A stretch of 58,532 nucleotides of DNA from GCA-2862585 sp049890295 (lineage in GTDB: Bacteria > Bacteroidota > Bacteroidia > Flavobacteriales > UBA7312). The stretch spans positions 1 to 58,532 of the forward strand of contig JBMHBP010000010.1 of assembly GCA_049890295.1 (NCBI GenBank). The letters are read 5' to 3'. Below, in pieces: positions 7,697-16,722 of this stretch (positions are counted from its first letter, which is position 1; every line of letters starts with the position of its first letter). A program made the position numbers and the translations under genes. The notes beneath the pieces are model-generated. The model was not told the DNA's origin and searched no databases. It worked only from the letters and a program-made list of their open reading frames with translations.

Positions 7697-8943
7697 TGAG
7701 CTTTTTTGACCATTACACAGGCATTGTGACCACCAAAACCAAACGTATTAGATAAAGCAACATTAACTTTTCGGTGTTGTGCGGTGTTTAGGGTGTAATT
7801 TAATTTCGGGTCAATTTCTGGATCGCTAGTGCTATGGTTTATTGTGGGGGGTACAATGTCGTTTTTGACGGCCAAAACAGCTGCTATTGTTTCCACGGCG
7901 CCGGCAGCCCCTAAAAGATGGCCTGTCATGGATTTTGTTGAACTTATGTTTAGTTCTGCCGCATGTTCACCAAAGACTCCTTTTATAGCTTTTACTTCTG
8001 CTATATCACCTAATGGTGTTGATGTACCGTGTACGTTTATGTAATCTACATCACTTGGTGATAGTTGAGCGTCTTTAATGGCTAAACGCATAACATTCAT
8101 TGCTCCCAATCCTTCTGGGTGTGGTGCGGTGATGTGATGTGCGTCTGCTGTCATTGCTCCTCCTACTATTTCAGCGTAAATTTTAGCCCCTCTGGCTTTA
8201 GCGTGTTCATATTCCTCGAGTATTAGTGCTCCCGCACCCTCTCCTAAAACAAAACCATCGCGTTCTTTATCAAATGGACGTGAGGCTGTTTTTGGTGAGT
8301 CGTTTCGAGTTGAGAGGGCATGCATAGCGTTGAACCCCCCTACTCCTGCCTCGTTAATAGAAGCTTCTGAGCCGCCAGAAATGAATATATCGGCTTTATC
8401 CCATTTAATGTAATTAAATGCGTCAATAAGAGCGTGTGTTGAAGATGCACAAGCTGAAACAGTAGCGTAGTTAGGGCCTCTAAAACCGTACTTTATTGAA
8501 ATGTGGCCGGCAGCAATATCGGCAATCATTTTAGGAATAAAAAATGGGTTGAATCTGGGTACCCCCGAACCTTTAGCAAAATCTCCACACTCCTTTAAAA
8601 ACGTATCAAGACCACCTATTCCAGACCCCCAAATTACACCTGCCCTATCGGGGTTTAAACCGTCGACGTCTAAACCCGAATCTTGTACCGCCTCGTTGGC
8701 AGCTACAATTGCATAAATGGCGTACATATCAAGTTTGCGGGCTTCTTTTCTGTCAATAAAGTCAGTGGGGTCAAAATCTTTAACCTCACAGGCAAACCGT
8801 GTTTTAAATTGGGTAGCATCAAATCGTGTGATGGCTGCAGCACCACTAACACCCGACAATAAATTGTTCCAATAGTCTGAAACGTTATTGCCAATAGGAG
8901 TAAGTGCTCCTAAACCAGTTATTACAACTCGTCTTGACGACAT
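7693..8943 (-). CDS. fabF: 3-oxoacyl-[acyl-carrier-protein] synthase II
   Basis: FabF condenses acyl-ACP with malonyl-ACP in fatty acid elongation. The 416-residue protein carries the Cys-His-His triad: C165 in TVSACASSTHAL, the His in NVHGTSTPLGD and the His in TGHLLGAAGAVE. The C-terminal NTFGFGGHNA motif is also present. It lies 15 bases downstream of acpP, its carrier protein, and overlaps rnc. The Cys active site identifies a true condensing enzyme. Confidence 0.97.
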   Translation of the reverse strand: MSSRRVVITGLGALTPIGNNVSDYWNNLLSGVSGAAAITRFDATQFKTRFACEVKDFDPTDFIDRKEARKLDMYAIYAIVAANEAVQDSGLDVDGLNPDRAGVIWGSGIGGLDTFLKECGDFAKGSGVPRFNPFFIPKMIADIAAGHISIKYGFRGPNYATVSACASSTHALIDAFNYIKWDKADIFISGGSEASINEAGVGGFNAMHALSTRNDSPKTASRPFDKERDGFVLGEGAGALILEEYEHAKARGAKIYAEIVGGAMTADAHHITAPHPEGLGAMNVMRLAIKDAQLSPSDVDYINVHGTSTPLGDIAEVKAIKGVFGEHAAELNISSTKSMTGHLLGAAGAVETIAAVLAVKNDIVPPTINHSTSDPEIDPKLNYTLNTAQHRKVNVALSNTFGFGGHNACVMVKKAQ

Positions 8944-8958
8944 ATAAAAAGAAAAAAA

Positions 8959-9189
8959 TTAAGCTTTCTCTATGAAAGAGATCGCGTCACCTACAGTTGC
9001 TATTGCTTCTGCTTGATCGTCTGGAATCTGAATATCGAATTCTTTTTCGAATTCCATTATTAATTCTACAGTATCTAAAGAGTCAGCACCTAAGTCATTA
9101 GTGAAGCTAGCTTCAGATGTAACTTCAGCCTCATCGACACCTAATTTGTCGACTATAATTGCTTTTACTTTTGTTGCAGTATCAGACAT
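8959..9189 (-). CDS. acpP: Acyl carrier protein
   Basis: A 76-residue acidic four-helix protein that carries growing fatty acids on a phosphopantetheine arm. The modification site is S37 in the DSL motif of NDLGADSLDTVELIMEFE. It is the first gene of the acpP-fabF-rnc-IPExxxVDY-pyk-M42 run and diverges from purN. A TTG followed about 18 bases later by TATTTATTTGC on the minus strand upstream resembles a Bacteroidota promoter. Confidence 0.97.
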   Translation of the reverse strand: MSDTATKVKAIIVDKLGVDEAEVTSEASFTNDLGADSLDTVELIMEFEKEFDIQIPDDQAEAIATVGDAISFIEKA

Positions 9190-9303
9190 AGTTTTAATAT
9201 ATTTTTATTTAAACAAGTTGCAAATAAATACACTTTTTGAATATAAAACAAGTGATGTGTTTTCTATTTGTTCGGTAAGGTGAATTTTAATTGAAAATCT
9301 TAT

Positions 9304-9311
9304 TCTATTTT
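9304..9311 (+). promoter_or_regulatory. Putative -7 element of purN-rnhA
   Basis: TATTTTTG is a perfect TAnnTTTG match 13 bases before the purN ATG. I see no convincing -33 element at ideal spacing. Confidence 0.4.
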
Positions 9312-9324
9312 TGATGGTGATAAA

Positions 9325-9921
9325 ATGAAAACAACAAGTATTGCAATTTTAATTTCTGGCTCTGGCTCTAATGCTATCAATATTATCCAGTATTTTAAAC
9401 AAAACGACACGATTAATGTGGCTTTATTGTTGAGCAATAACCCTAACTCTAAGGCTTTAAAAACAGCTGAAAAAATGGCTATAAAGGGTTGTGTTTTTAA
9501 CAATGAGTCGTTCAAAAAGAAAGGAGAATTGTTATCCCTTTTGAGGTCGAATGGGGTCGATTTTGTCGTTTTGGCTGGCTTTTTAAGAAAAATTCCTGTT
9601 GAAGTTGTTTCTTTTTACAAAAACAAAATAGTAAACATTCACCCTTCTTTATTGCCAAAATATGGTGGAAAAGGAATGTATGGAATGTATGTACACAGGG
9701 CGGTAATTGATAATAAGGAAGATAAAAGTGGAATTAGTATTCACTTTGTTAATGATGTTTATGATGAGGGAGGTATTATTTTTCAGCAATCTATTTTAGT
9801 AGATGCGGTTGATACACCTAAAAGTTTAGCGAAAAAAATTCAACAATTAGAACATCATCACTATCCTATGATCATTGAATCCATTATTAAAACGTCTGTA
9901 ATTAATAACAATGAGTATTAA
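9325..9921 (+). CDS. purN: Phosphoribosylglycinamide formyltransferase
   Basis: PurN transfers a formyl group from 10-formyltetrahydrofolate to GAR in purine synthesis. The 198-residue protein shows the N-terminal phosphate-binding loop ISGSGSNAINI and the catalytic segment NIHPSLLPKYGGKGMYG with Asn and His. The third catalytic residue, Asp, sits in DEGGIIFQQS. Length is normal. It diverges from acpP and overlaps rnhA by 11 bases, so both plus-strand genes are co-transcribed. Confidence 0.95.
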   Translation: MKTTSIAILISGSGSNAINIIQYFKQNDTINVALLLSNNPNSKALKTAEKMAIKGCVFNNESFKKKGELLSLLRSNGVDFVVLAGFLRKIPVEVVSFYKNKIVNIHPSLLPKYGGKGMYGMYVHRAVIDNKEDKSGISIHFVNDVYDEGGIIFQQSILVDAVDTPKSLAKKIQQLEHHHYPMIIESIIKTSVINNNEY

Positions 9922-10393
9922 AATTTATACAGATGGCTCAGCAAAGGGCAATCCTGGTCCTGGAGGGTATGGAATTGTTTTACTTTCAGAGGAGGGGCAT
10001 AGAAAAGAGGTTGCTAAGGGGTTTAGGCTAACCACCAACAACCGTATGGAGTTGTTAAGTGTAATTGTTGCCTTAGAAATGCTTAAAGCTATGCCGTTGT
10101 CGGTTAGCGTGTTTTCTGATTCCAAATACGTGGTTGATGCGGTTGAAAAGAAGTGGGTGTTTAAGTGGGAAAAAACCTTTTTCGACAAAAAGAAAAATGC
10201 TGATTTGTGGAAACGTTTTTTAGTTATATACAGAAAACATCATGTTCGATTTGTGTGGGTAAAAGGCCATAATAATAATGTCGAAAACGAACGGTGTGAT
10301 AAATTAGCCGTGGCAGCAGCAAACAAAGATAGCCTGCATGATATTGATCGGGGTTATGAAAGTTCCCAAAATCAAAACCCTAAATTATTGTAG
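9911..10393 (+). CDS. rnhA: Ribonuclease HI
   Basis: RNase HI degrades RNA in RNA:DNA hybrids. The 160-residue protein has all four carboxylates of the active site: Asp in YTDGSAKGNPGPGGYG, Glu in NNRMELLSVIVALE, Asp in FSDSKYVVDAV, and Asp in NERCDKLAVAAA. The VKGHNNNVENE loop has the conserved His. The start overlaps purN, and the 3' end overlaps the convergent M1 aminopeptidase gene by 9 bases. Confidence 0.95.
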   Translation: MSIKIYTDGSAKGNPGPGGYGIVLLSEEGHRKEVAKGFRLTTNNRMELLSVIVALEMLKAMPLSVSVFSDSKYVVDAVEKKWVFKWEKTFFDKKKNADLWKRFLVIYRKHHVRFVWVKGHNNNVENERCDKLAVAAANKDSLHDIDRGYESSQNQNPKLL

Positions 10394-12829
10394 GTGTTTT
10401 TCGATTGCAATCAAATATTGATTCGCTTTATCCTTTATATTATTGTTCTGCGTTGTTTTGAGTTTTTCTTCAACCGTCTCTTTTAATTGTCCAAAACAGT
10501 ATGGTTTTAAGCGGGTCATCCACGATGGGGCCCTGTCTAAAGATTGTTCTAATAATAGAGTGTTTTCTATTATAAAATTAATGTCTTGATTTTTCAAAAA
10601 AGCCGTGTAGTATGTGGTTGAGTAATAAAGGCTGTAGCCACTTGTTGTTGATAGTAGTTGGTCAAAAAACAATGCTTTTTCAGGTCCTGAATGTTCAGAG
10701 TATAATTTTGCGGCAGTAAATTTTAGGTCTTTTTCTTGTAAGCTTACAAGTTGAAGAGCTTTTTCTATATCTATTTTAGCTAGACCCTTTAATGCTGATG
10801 AAGCTATTTTTAAGGATTTGTGCTTAGCGGCATCTTCGAATAAGGCTTCATATTCTTTGACGTTTTTTCTTTTATACAAGTATTCTATCGCGTCGGCTCG
10901 CACTGTAGTGTTGTCGTCAAATTGAGCTATTTGCTCAATAATTCCTAAAAGCTCAATAGGGTTATTTATGGTCATGGCGGCATTAACCGCTAATTGTCTT
11001 ATTGCCCAGAAATCATTGTTAAGGCCGTGTTGAATAGCGTTTATTTTATTTTTATCTGAAATATTTTCTAACGCTATTTTATGATCCATGAATAGTGGAG
11101 CGTGAAGCTGATTTAACCACCAACTGTCTGGTTTTTCATCAAACATTTCTGCTAACAAAACGTGTTCGGCGTCTACTATAACGTTATTTGGATATTGGGA
11201 AACCGGGAATTCAAATTGTTGTTTTTTTTCTGTCATTATAATATTGTGGCGGTGTGTGTGCTGATCTTCATATATATCAATAGAAAATGGTAGTCTATAA
11301 AGCGGTGTGTTCGCTAAATCTTGAATTTGTTCAATAATTATGGTTTGTGTGTTTTGTGTTGAATCATATTGATAATCTATGACTAATAAGGGGTGTCCTG
11401 AGGAGAGAAACCACTGGTTAAAAAACCAATTTAAGTCCTCTCCGCTAACCTCTTCCATGGCTAATCTTAGTTGATGTATTTCAACTGTGCTATAGGCGTT
11501 GTCTACCAAATATTTATTTAAACCATCGTAAAAAGCCTCGTCTCCTAGATAATAACGAAGCATGTGCAATACCCGCCCTCCTTTTGCATAGGAATGATTA
11601 TCAAACATGTCCTCTTTATCACTGTAGTCAAAGCGAATCATGTCTACTTGTTTAATTCTTGACTCGTTCAAATAGTTTTGCAAATCTTTTTCTAAATGAT
11701 AGTCGGCCGACATTCTTCCTTTCCATTTTTCTCTCCATATATATTCTCCGTATGTTGCAAAAGCTTCATTTAGGGGAAGATTGGCCCATGATTCACAGGT
11801 TACTAGGTTACCAAACCAATGATGAAAAAGTTCGTGTGCAATTATATCGTCTTCATGTTTATCAACTAATTCACGCTCTGTCATTTGCACAAATTCTCCA
11901 TGAATAACAGCGCCTGTGTTTTCCATGGCTCCTGAAACAAAATCTCTTACTACTATTTGAGTGTATTTTTCCCATGGATAATCTACGCCTAAAATTTCTG
12001 AAAAGTGACTCATCATCTCTGGGGTTCTGCCAAAAATTTTTCGGGCATTTGAGTGGTAGTCATCTTCTAAATAATAGCTAACTTCTTTTTCTCTCCATTG
12101 GTCTTTGGTAATATTAAACTTCCCTATTCCCATCATAGCAAGATACGGGGCGTGTGGCTGTGTTTGTTCCCAAAAATCTGTCCGCGTACCATCTTCATTA
12201 TCTCTTGACTCTACTAAAAGACCATTTGATAAAGTAGTGTACGTTTCTGCAACTGTAATGGCAATATTTTGAGTCATTCTTTCATTGGGTTTATCGATAG
12301 TTGGAAACCAGCATGAGCTTGCCTCTGTTTCTCCTTGAGTCCATATTTGTTGTGGTTTACCCTCTTTGTCTTCTGGGTTTATAAAATATAGTCCTTTTGC
12401 GTCTGTGATAGCATCGCTACCCTCAATGTCTAGCTCATTTGGTTTTGCAATATATTGAAGGTCTATTGTGAAAGTATCGTTTCTGGTGTAGGTTTGTTCC
12501 AGGTCAATATCAATAATTAGTCCGTCATAACTATATTTGAGGGGTTTTCTGTTTATAGAAATGGTAGAAATAAAAAACCCTTTTGCGTCTAGTTTTAGTT
12601 TGTTAGAAGAGTGGTAATACGGCTTCAATAACAAGCTTGCTTCTCCAATAAGCTGTTGTTTTTTCCAGTCAAAGCTTACGTTCAAGTCTGTATGTAGTAA
12701 ATCAAACTCTCTTTTTGCTGACTCATTATAAACTGTCTTTTCAGTTTCATTTTCAACATATTCTATATTATTCACTTTTGTTTTTGAAGAAAATAAGAGA
12801 GCTAGTGCAATTGCTATTAATGATTTCAT
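10385..12829 (-). CDS. M1 family aminopeptidase (secreted)
   Basis: An 814-residue zinc aminopeptidase. A short hydrophobic N-terminus (residues 1-15) suggests export. The substrate-recognition motif GAMEN is at residues 300-304 and the zinc motif HELFHH at 332-337 (H332, E333, H336), with the third ligand E355 in LNEAFATYGEY. The C-terminal third (about 540-810) is alpha-helical and repeat-like, resembling the HEAT-like or ERAP1-like tail of M1 enzymes. It would release N-terminal residues from peptides outside the cytoplasm for nutrition. It is flanked by convergent rnhA and divergent biotin carrier genes, so it is probably monocistronic. Confidence 0.93.
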   Translation of the reverse strand: MKSLIAIALALLFSSKTKVNNIEYVENETEKTVYNESAKREFDLLHTDLNVSFDWKKQQLIGEASLLLKPYYHSSNKLKLDAKGFFISTISINRKPLKYSYDGLIIDIDLEQTYTRNDTFTIDLQYIAKPNELDIEGSDAITDAKGLYFINPEDKEGKPQQIWTQGETEASSCWFPTIDKPNERMTQNIAITVAETYTTLSNGLLVESRDNEDGTRTDFWEQTQPHAPYLAMMGIGKFNITKDQWREKEVSYYLEDDYHSNARKIFGRTPEMMSHFSEILGVDYPWEKYTQIVVRDFVSGAMENTGAVIHGEFVQMTERELVDKHEDDIIAHELFHHWFGNLVTCESWANLPLNEAFATYGEYIWREKWKGRMSADYHLEKDLQNYLNESRIKQVDMIRFDYSDKEDMFDNHSYAKGGRVLHMLRYYLGDEAFYDGLNKYLVDNAYSTVEIHQLRLAMEEVSGEDLNWFFNQWFLSSGHPLLVIDYQYDSTQNTQTIIIEQIQDLANTPLYRLPFSIDIYEDQHTHRHNIIMTEKKQQFEFPVSQYPNNVIVDAEHVLLAEMFDEKPDSWWLNQLHAPLFMDHKIALENISDKNKINAIQHGLNNDFWAIRQLAVNAAMTINNPIELLGIIEQIAQFDDNTTVRADAIEYLYKRKNVKEYEALFEDAAKHKSLKIASSALKGLAKIDIEKALQLVSLQEKDLKFTAAKLYSEHSGPEKALFFDQLLSTTSGYSLYYSTTYYTAFLKNQDINFIIENTLLLEQSLDRAPSWMTRLKPYCFGQLKETVEEKLKTTQNNNIKDKANQYLIAIEKHLQ

Positions 12830-12872
12830 AATTTATACATAAAGTATGGTAAAAGTAAAAAGATTTCTTTGC

Positions 12873-12880
12873 TAAATTTG
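12873..12880 (+). promoter_or_regulatory. Putative -7 element of the biotin carrier gene
   Basis: TAAATTTG is a perfect TAnnTTTG match ending only four bases before the ATG at 12885. The mRNA should be leaderless or nearly so. Confidence 0.45.
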
Positions 12881-12884
12881 TCTT

Positions 12885-13352
12885 ATGAAAGCAATAGCCA
12901 ATCAATCGTTTGAGTTTTTATTGAATGAAGATGTCGCCTGGGAGTGTGTTGAGGTTAAAGAGGGTTCTTTTCATTTGATTTTGAACAACAAGTCATATGT
13001 GGCGGATGTTGTTAATTGTAATTTTTCAAGTAAATCATTCGATATTCAAATTAATAATCATGTTTATACTGTTGTATTAAAAGATAAATATGATGATTTA
13101 TTAGAACAATTAGGAATGAGTTCTGGCTCGGTCAAACTTGATAAAGAGGTAAAGGCTCCAATGCCAGGAAGAGTTTTAGATTTGTTGGTTAAGGTTGGAG
13201 AAACAGTCAAAGAAGGTGATGGTTTGTTGGTGTTAGAGGCTATGAAAATGGAAAACATTATCAAGTCACCTTGTGAGGGGATAATAAAGACTATTGTCGT
13301 TAAGCAAGAAAATAATGTTGATAAAAACGCTGTTTTAGTTGTTTTTGAATAG
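12885..13352 (+). CDS. Biotin/lipoyl-containing carrier protein (acyl-CoA carboxylase BCCP-type subunit)
   Basis: A 155-residue protein whose C-terminal half (about residues 88-155) is a biotinyl domain with the lysine K121 in EAMKMEN, preceded by APMPGRV. The N-terminal half is a small beta-rich domain seen in BCCP-type subunits of Bacteroidota acyl-CoA carboxylases. Biotinylated K121 would carry CO2 between carboxylase and carboxyltransferase subunits, which are not in this window. Whether acetyl-CoA, propionyl-CoA or another acyl-CoA is the substrate cannot be decided here. It is convergent with the PfkB kinase gene, with a gap of 6 bases. Confidence 0.88.
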   Translation: MKAIANQSFEFLLNEDVAWECVEVKEGSFHLILNNKSYVADVVNCNFSSKSFDIQINNHVYTVVLKDKYDDLLEQLGMSSGSVKLDKEVKAPMPGRVLDLLVKVGETVKEGDGLLVLEAMKMENIIKSPCEGIIKTIVVKQENNVDKNAVLVVFE

Positions 13353-13358
13353 GGGTTA

Positions 13359-14282
13359 TTATACCTGTTTTATATCAAACTTTACGAGATCGATAAATTC
13401 TGCAATCCTATTATTTACTTCTTCTTTCTTTAATTTAACCAAGCGTTCCGTTCCAAACTTTTCTACACAGAAAGAAGCCATAGCAGATCCTATAATAACA
13501 GCTCTTTTCATGTTTTCGAATGAGTAGTCTTTGGTTGCACATAGGTGTCCAACAAAACCTCCCGCGAAAGTATCGCCAGCTCCAGTTGGATCAAAAACAT
13601 CTTCGAGGGGTAAAGCTGGTGCAAAAAACACTTCATCTTCTTTAAACAATAACGCCCCGTGTTCTCCTTTTTTTATTATTAAAACACTTGGTCCAAAGGA
13701 TAATATTTTTTTTGCTGCTTTTACTAAAGAGTACTCTCCAGATAATTGTCTGGCTTCTTCATCATTAATGGTAAGCACATCGACATTTTTTAATGCTTCC
13801 ATTAAGTCATCAAGGCAGTTATCCATCCAAAAGTTCATTGTGTCTAAAACTATAAGTTTTGGCCGTTCTTGTAATTGATCAAGTACTTTTTGTTGTATAC
13901 TAGGCATAAGATTTCCTAACATTAAACATTCACAGTTTTGATAGTTTTGAGGAACGATCGGGTTAAAGTTTTCTAAAACATTTAGCTGGGTGTCTAGTGT
14001 ATCTCTAGTATTCATGTCATTATGATATTTGCCTGACCAAAAAAAGGTGTTTTCGTCCTTTTTAACTTGCAAACCTACTGTGTTTACCCCATGCTGATTA
14101 AGCATTTCTATGGCGGAATTTGGGAAGTCTCCACCTACAACTGAAACTAAATTTATTTGGTTGTAATAATTTGATGCTGATAAACCTATATAGGTAGCCG
14201 CACCACCAACTATCTTATCTGTTTTTCCAAATGGAGTTTCTATAGCATCAAAAGCAACTGTTCCTACTACTAATAAGCTCAT
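13359..14282 (-). CDS. PfkB family carbohydrate kinase
   Basis: A 307-residue ribokinase-like sugar or nucleoside kinase. It has the N-terminal glycine-rich substrate motif VGGAATYIGLSAS and the C-terminal PfkB signature DPTGAGDTFAGGFVGHL, in which the second Asp is the catalytic base and GAGD forms the anion hole. Length and architecture are complete. The substrate is not evident. It stands alone between a convergent biotin carrier gene and the divergent tRNA-Asn. Confidence 0.88.
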   Translation of the reverse strand: MSLLVVGTVAFDAIETPFGKTDKIVGGAATYIGLSASNYYNQINLVSVVGGDFPNSAIEMLNQHGVNTVGLQVKKDENTFFWSGKYHNDMNTRDTLDTQLNVLENFNPIVPQNYQNCECLMLGNLMPSIQQKVLDQLQERPKLIVLDTMNFWMDNCLDDLMEALKNVDVLTINDEEARQLSGEYSLVKAAKKILSFGPSVLIIKKGEHGALLFKEDEVFFAPALPLEDVFDPTGAGDTFAGGFVGHLCATKDYSFENMKRAVIIGSAMASFCVEKFGTERLVKLKKEEVNNRIAEFIDLVKFDIKQV

Positions 14283-14311
14283 TCCTAGTAATTTTTATTT
14301 TTGCAAATGTA

Positions 14312-14342
14312 TTGCATAATTATTAGCAAAGTACTAATATTG
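14312..14342 (+). promoter_or_regulatory. Putative promoter of tRNA-Asn
   Basis: TTG (14312-14314) and TAATATTG (14335-14342) are separated by 20 bases, fitting the Bacteroidota TTG / TAnnTTTG promoter with one mismatch. It ends 10 bases before the mature tRNA. Confidence 0.4.
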
Positions 14343-14352
14343 CAGACCTTTT

Positions 14353-14426
14353 TCCTCCTTAGCTCAGTTGGTTAGAGCATCTGACTGTTAATCAGAGGGT
14401 CCTTGGTTCGAGCCCAAGAGGGGGAG
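14353..14426 (+). tRNA. tRNA-Asn (GTT)
   Basis: A 74-base cloverleaf. The acceptor stem TCCTCCT pairs with AGGGGGA (14419-14425, one G-U), the D stem is GCTC/GAGC, and the anticodon stem is TCTGA/TCAGA. The loop CTGTTAA has anticodon GTT at 14387-14389. The T stem CTTGG/CCAAG encloses loop TTCGAGC. The discriminator is G and CCA is not encoded. A terminator follows. Confidence 0.96.
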
Positions 14427-14440
14427 CGTAGGAATTTAAA

Positions 14441-14468
14441 GAGTTGCTGAATAGCAACTCTTTTTTTT
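14441..14468 (+). terminator. Rho-independent terminator after tRNA-Asn
   Basis: GAGTTGCT (14441-14448) and AGCAACTC (14453-14460) form a perfect 8-bp stem with a GAAT loop, followed directly by eight T. It lies 15 bases beyond the tRNA and separates it from the SGNH gene. Confidence 0.9.
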
Positions 14469-14496
14469 ATCTTGGTAGTTCAAAACCATCAGTATA

Positions 14497-15225
14497 ATGC
14501 CTTCAATTTTTAGATTAATATATTTTTTAAAACGGTTGATACGTCCGTTCTTAAACCCTAAGGTTATTCATTTTATTGGTGATAGCCATGTTGATGTGTT
14601 TTGGCATATGGAGCATTCCCCTTTATATTTTTGGAGAATTATTCCCAAGATAAAAATAGTTCACGGAGCTACTGCTACTGGTTTGGCTAACCCTAATAGT
14701 AAGACAAAGGCGTTTAATGAATTTATTAATTATTCTAAAAAAATTAGACCTGATGATTATATCGTTGTTCAACTTGGTGAGGTTGATTGTGGTTTTGCAA
14801 TATGGTATAGGGCTGAAAAACATGGCATAAGTGTAGAAGAACAAACGGATTTAGCTGTAAATAATTATAGCTCAATTATGGATTGTTTTTATGAAATAAG
14901 CGGTGAAAAGTGCTATGTAAGTAGTGCTGTTCTACCTACAATTAAAGATAATCAGGAGTTTGGTGAAGTCGCTAATTTAAGAAGAGAAGTAAAGGCTAGT
15001 ATTAAAGAAAGAACTTCTTTAAGTTTATTATTTAACAAAAAAATTAAAGCTAAAACGAAAGAGAAAGGTGTTGGTTTTATTGATCTTGATCTTTTTCTTC
15101 TAGATAAAAAAACTAATATTATAAAAGACCTATTTATTCATCCAGATTTAACGGATCATCATTTGGACCCTGTTCCATTTTCAATAATTCTCAATAAGTG
15201 TATTAATCGTATTGTAAAGGGGTAA
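14497..15225 (+). CDS. SGNH/GDSL-like hydrolase
   Basis: A 242-residue protein with the SGNH blocks in order: HFIGDSHVDVFW with nucleophile S30 (block I), QLGEVDCG near residues 92-98 (block III-like, Glu/Asp in place of the usual Asn), and DHHLDP at 220-225 supplying the Asp-x-x-His-like pair (block V). There is no clear signal peptide, although the N-terminus is hydrophobic and basic. Such proteins often add or remove acyl groups on glycans. The following genes, a flippase and a sulfotransferase, suggest a role in a surface polysaccharide. The coding strand is T-rich and low in GC. Substrate unknown. Confidence 0.65.
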   Translation: MPSIFRLIYFLKRLIRPFLNPKVIHFIGDSHVDVFWHMEHSPLYFWRIIPKIKIVHGATATGLANPNSKTKAFNEFINYSKKIRPDDYIVVQLGEVDCGFAIWYRAEKHGISVEEQTDLAVNNYSSIMDCFYEISGEKCYVSSAVLPTIKDNQEFGEVANLRREVKASIKERTSLSLLFNKKIKAKTKEKGVGFIDLDLFLLDKKTNIIKDLFIHPDLTDHHLDPVPFSIILNKCINRIVKG

Positions 15226-15249
15226 TCAATTTTATAGTACTTTTACCTT

Positions 15250-16722
15250 ATGTCAATACTAAATAAGATTGTTAAGCAGTCAAGTATTTACTTTTTTGGC
15301 TCTATATTTTCAGTTGTAGTTGGGTTTTTTTTCAAAATTTATTTATCAAAAAAACTAGGTGCTGAGGGTCTTGGGCTATACACATTAGGTGGTTCTATAA
15401 TTGGTGTTATAGGTGTTTTTTTAACACTAGGTCATGCTAATGGATTAGTTAAGTTTATATCTAAATATAAGGCTACAAAAGAATATTTTAAGTTATTTTC
15501 ATTCTTAAATCGAACGGTTTTATTCAATTTACTAACCGCTTCTTTATTTTGTTTTGTATTTGTTTTTTTTCCTGAATTTATTTCAATCACCGTACTAAAT
15601 AAAGAAGAGTTAACCCCTTATGTTCCTTTTTTTGGATTAATGTTATTTGTAAATAGTTTTTTAGTTATTTCTGATCAATCCATAAGAGGTTTTCAGGAGG
15701 TAAAACAAAGCACATTTATAAATACATTATTGAGGCTTCCTGTAAAAATTGGATTAACAATTTTATTTTTTTCTATTGGCTATGGATTAAGTGGATATAT
15801 CCTTGCTGAAGTAGTTGCCGCTATTCTCGCTTGTTTTTTATTTTTTAGACTAATCAAAAAATTAATTGATAAGCCTTTTATTTTCAACTTAAATTTCCCA
15901 ACTATAGAAGAAAGTAATTTTGCTTTTAATAGCCTAACAACAAATGCTTTATTAATACTTCAACGTTATGGAGATCGCTTTTTATTGATTATATTTTTGA
16001 GTGAATCAGAGCTTGGTGTTTATTCGGTTATTTTAACAATAGCCGCCTTCATTCCGTTGGTATTAATATCTATTAACTCTATTTTTCAACCTATTATTTC
16101 TCAGTTGTTTTCAGAAAATAAGTTTAAAGAGTTGGCTCATTATTTTCAATTGAGTAGTCGTTATATTTTTATATTGAGTTTTCCTTTAATTACTTTTTTA
16201 CTCCTTTTTTCAAAGCCTATTTTAGGTGTTTTTGGTAATGACTTTATTAATGGGTACAACTTACTTATTTTTGTTGCTATTGGTGAATTATTAAATATTT
16301 CTTTTGGACCTGTTGGCTCTATGCTTCAAATGTGTGGTATGGATAAAAAGTTGAGAAATGTTTCTATTTTAACATCAATAATTAGTTTTATATTATTTTT
16401 TATTTTGATAAAATATTATGGACTACTTGGTTTGGGTATAGCTTATATTATCGGTCGTGGTTTTACTAATATTTGTTGCTCATTACTATTACAAAAAGAA
16501 CTCAAAATATCTATTTTTAACAAAACTTATGTTAATATATTAGTATTATATATCGTTTTATTTATGATTATATATAGTATTAAATCGCTTTTTGTTATTA
16601 GTAGTTTATATTTTTTGTTCGTGTATTTACTTATTCTGTATCTTTTATTTTTATTGATATGGTATGTGTTTCTAGGCAAGAAAGATTTAAAAGAATTATT
16701 ATCCATTTTTAATGATAGGTAG
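15250..16722 (+). CDS. Polysaccharide flippase (Wzx/MATE-like membrane protein)
   Basis: A 490-residue integral membrane protein with about 12-14 hydrophobic helices spread over its whole length. The N-terminus (KLGAEGLGLYTLGGSIIGV) matches the Wzx/RfbX-type polysaccharide biosynthesis family of the MATE-like superfamily. It would flip lipid-linked saccharides across the inner membrane. It lies 24 bases after the SGNH gene and overlaps the sulfotransferase by 11 bases, forming one transcript. Base composition is extremely T-rich (line 15541-15600 holds 35 T and 12 A), unlike the co-directional rnr downstream. Confidence 0.88.
   Translation: MSILNKIVKQSSIYFFGSIFSVVVGFFFKIYLSKKLGAEGLGLYTLGGSIIGVIGVFLTLGHANGLVKFISKYKATKEYFKLFSFLNRTVLFNLLTASLFCFVFVFFPEFISITVLNKEELTPYVPFFGLMLFVNSFLVISDQSIRGFQEVKQSTFINTLLRLPVKIGLTILFFSIGYGLSGYILAEVVAAILACFLFFRLIKKLIDKPFIFNLNFPTIEESNFAFNSLTTNALLILQRYGDRFLLIIFLSESELGVYSVILTIAAFIPLVLISINSIFQPIISQLFSENKFKELAHYFQLSSRYIFILSFPLITFLLLFSKPILGVFGNDFINGYNLLIFVAIGELLNISFGPVGSMLQMCGMDKKLRNVSILTSIISFILFFILIKYYGLLGLGIAYIIGRGFTNICCSLLLQKELKISIFNKTYVNILVLYIVLFMIIYSIKSLFVISSLYFLFVYLLILYLLFLLIWYVFLGKKDLKELLSIFNDR

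Noticed and set aside
13531..13878. 115-residue plus-strand ORF opposite the PfkB kinase gene.
   Set aside because: It lies wholly inside a clear kinase gene and has no domain features.
14353..14426. tRNA-Asn as the attachment site of an integrated element.
   Set aside because: I found no integrase and no second copy of the tRNA 3' end downstream in the window.
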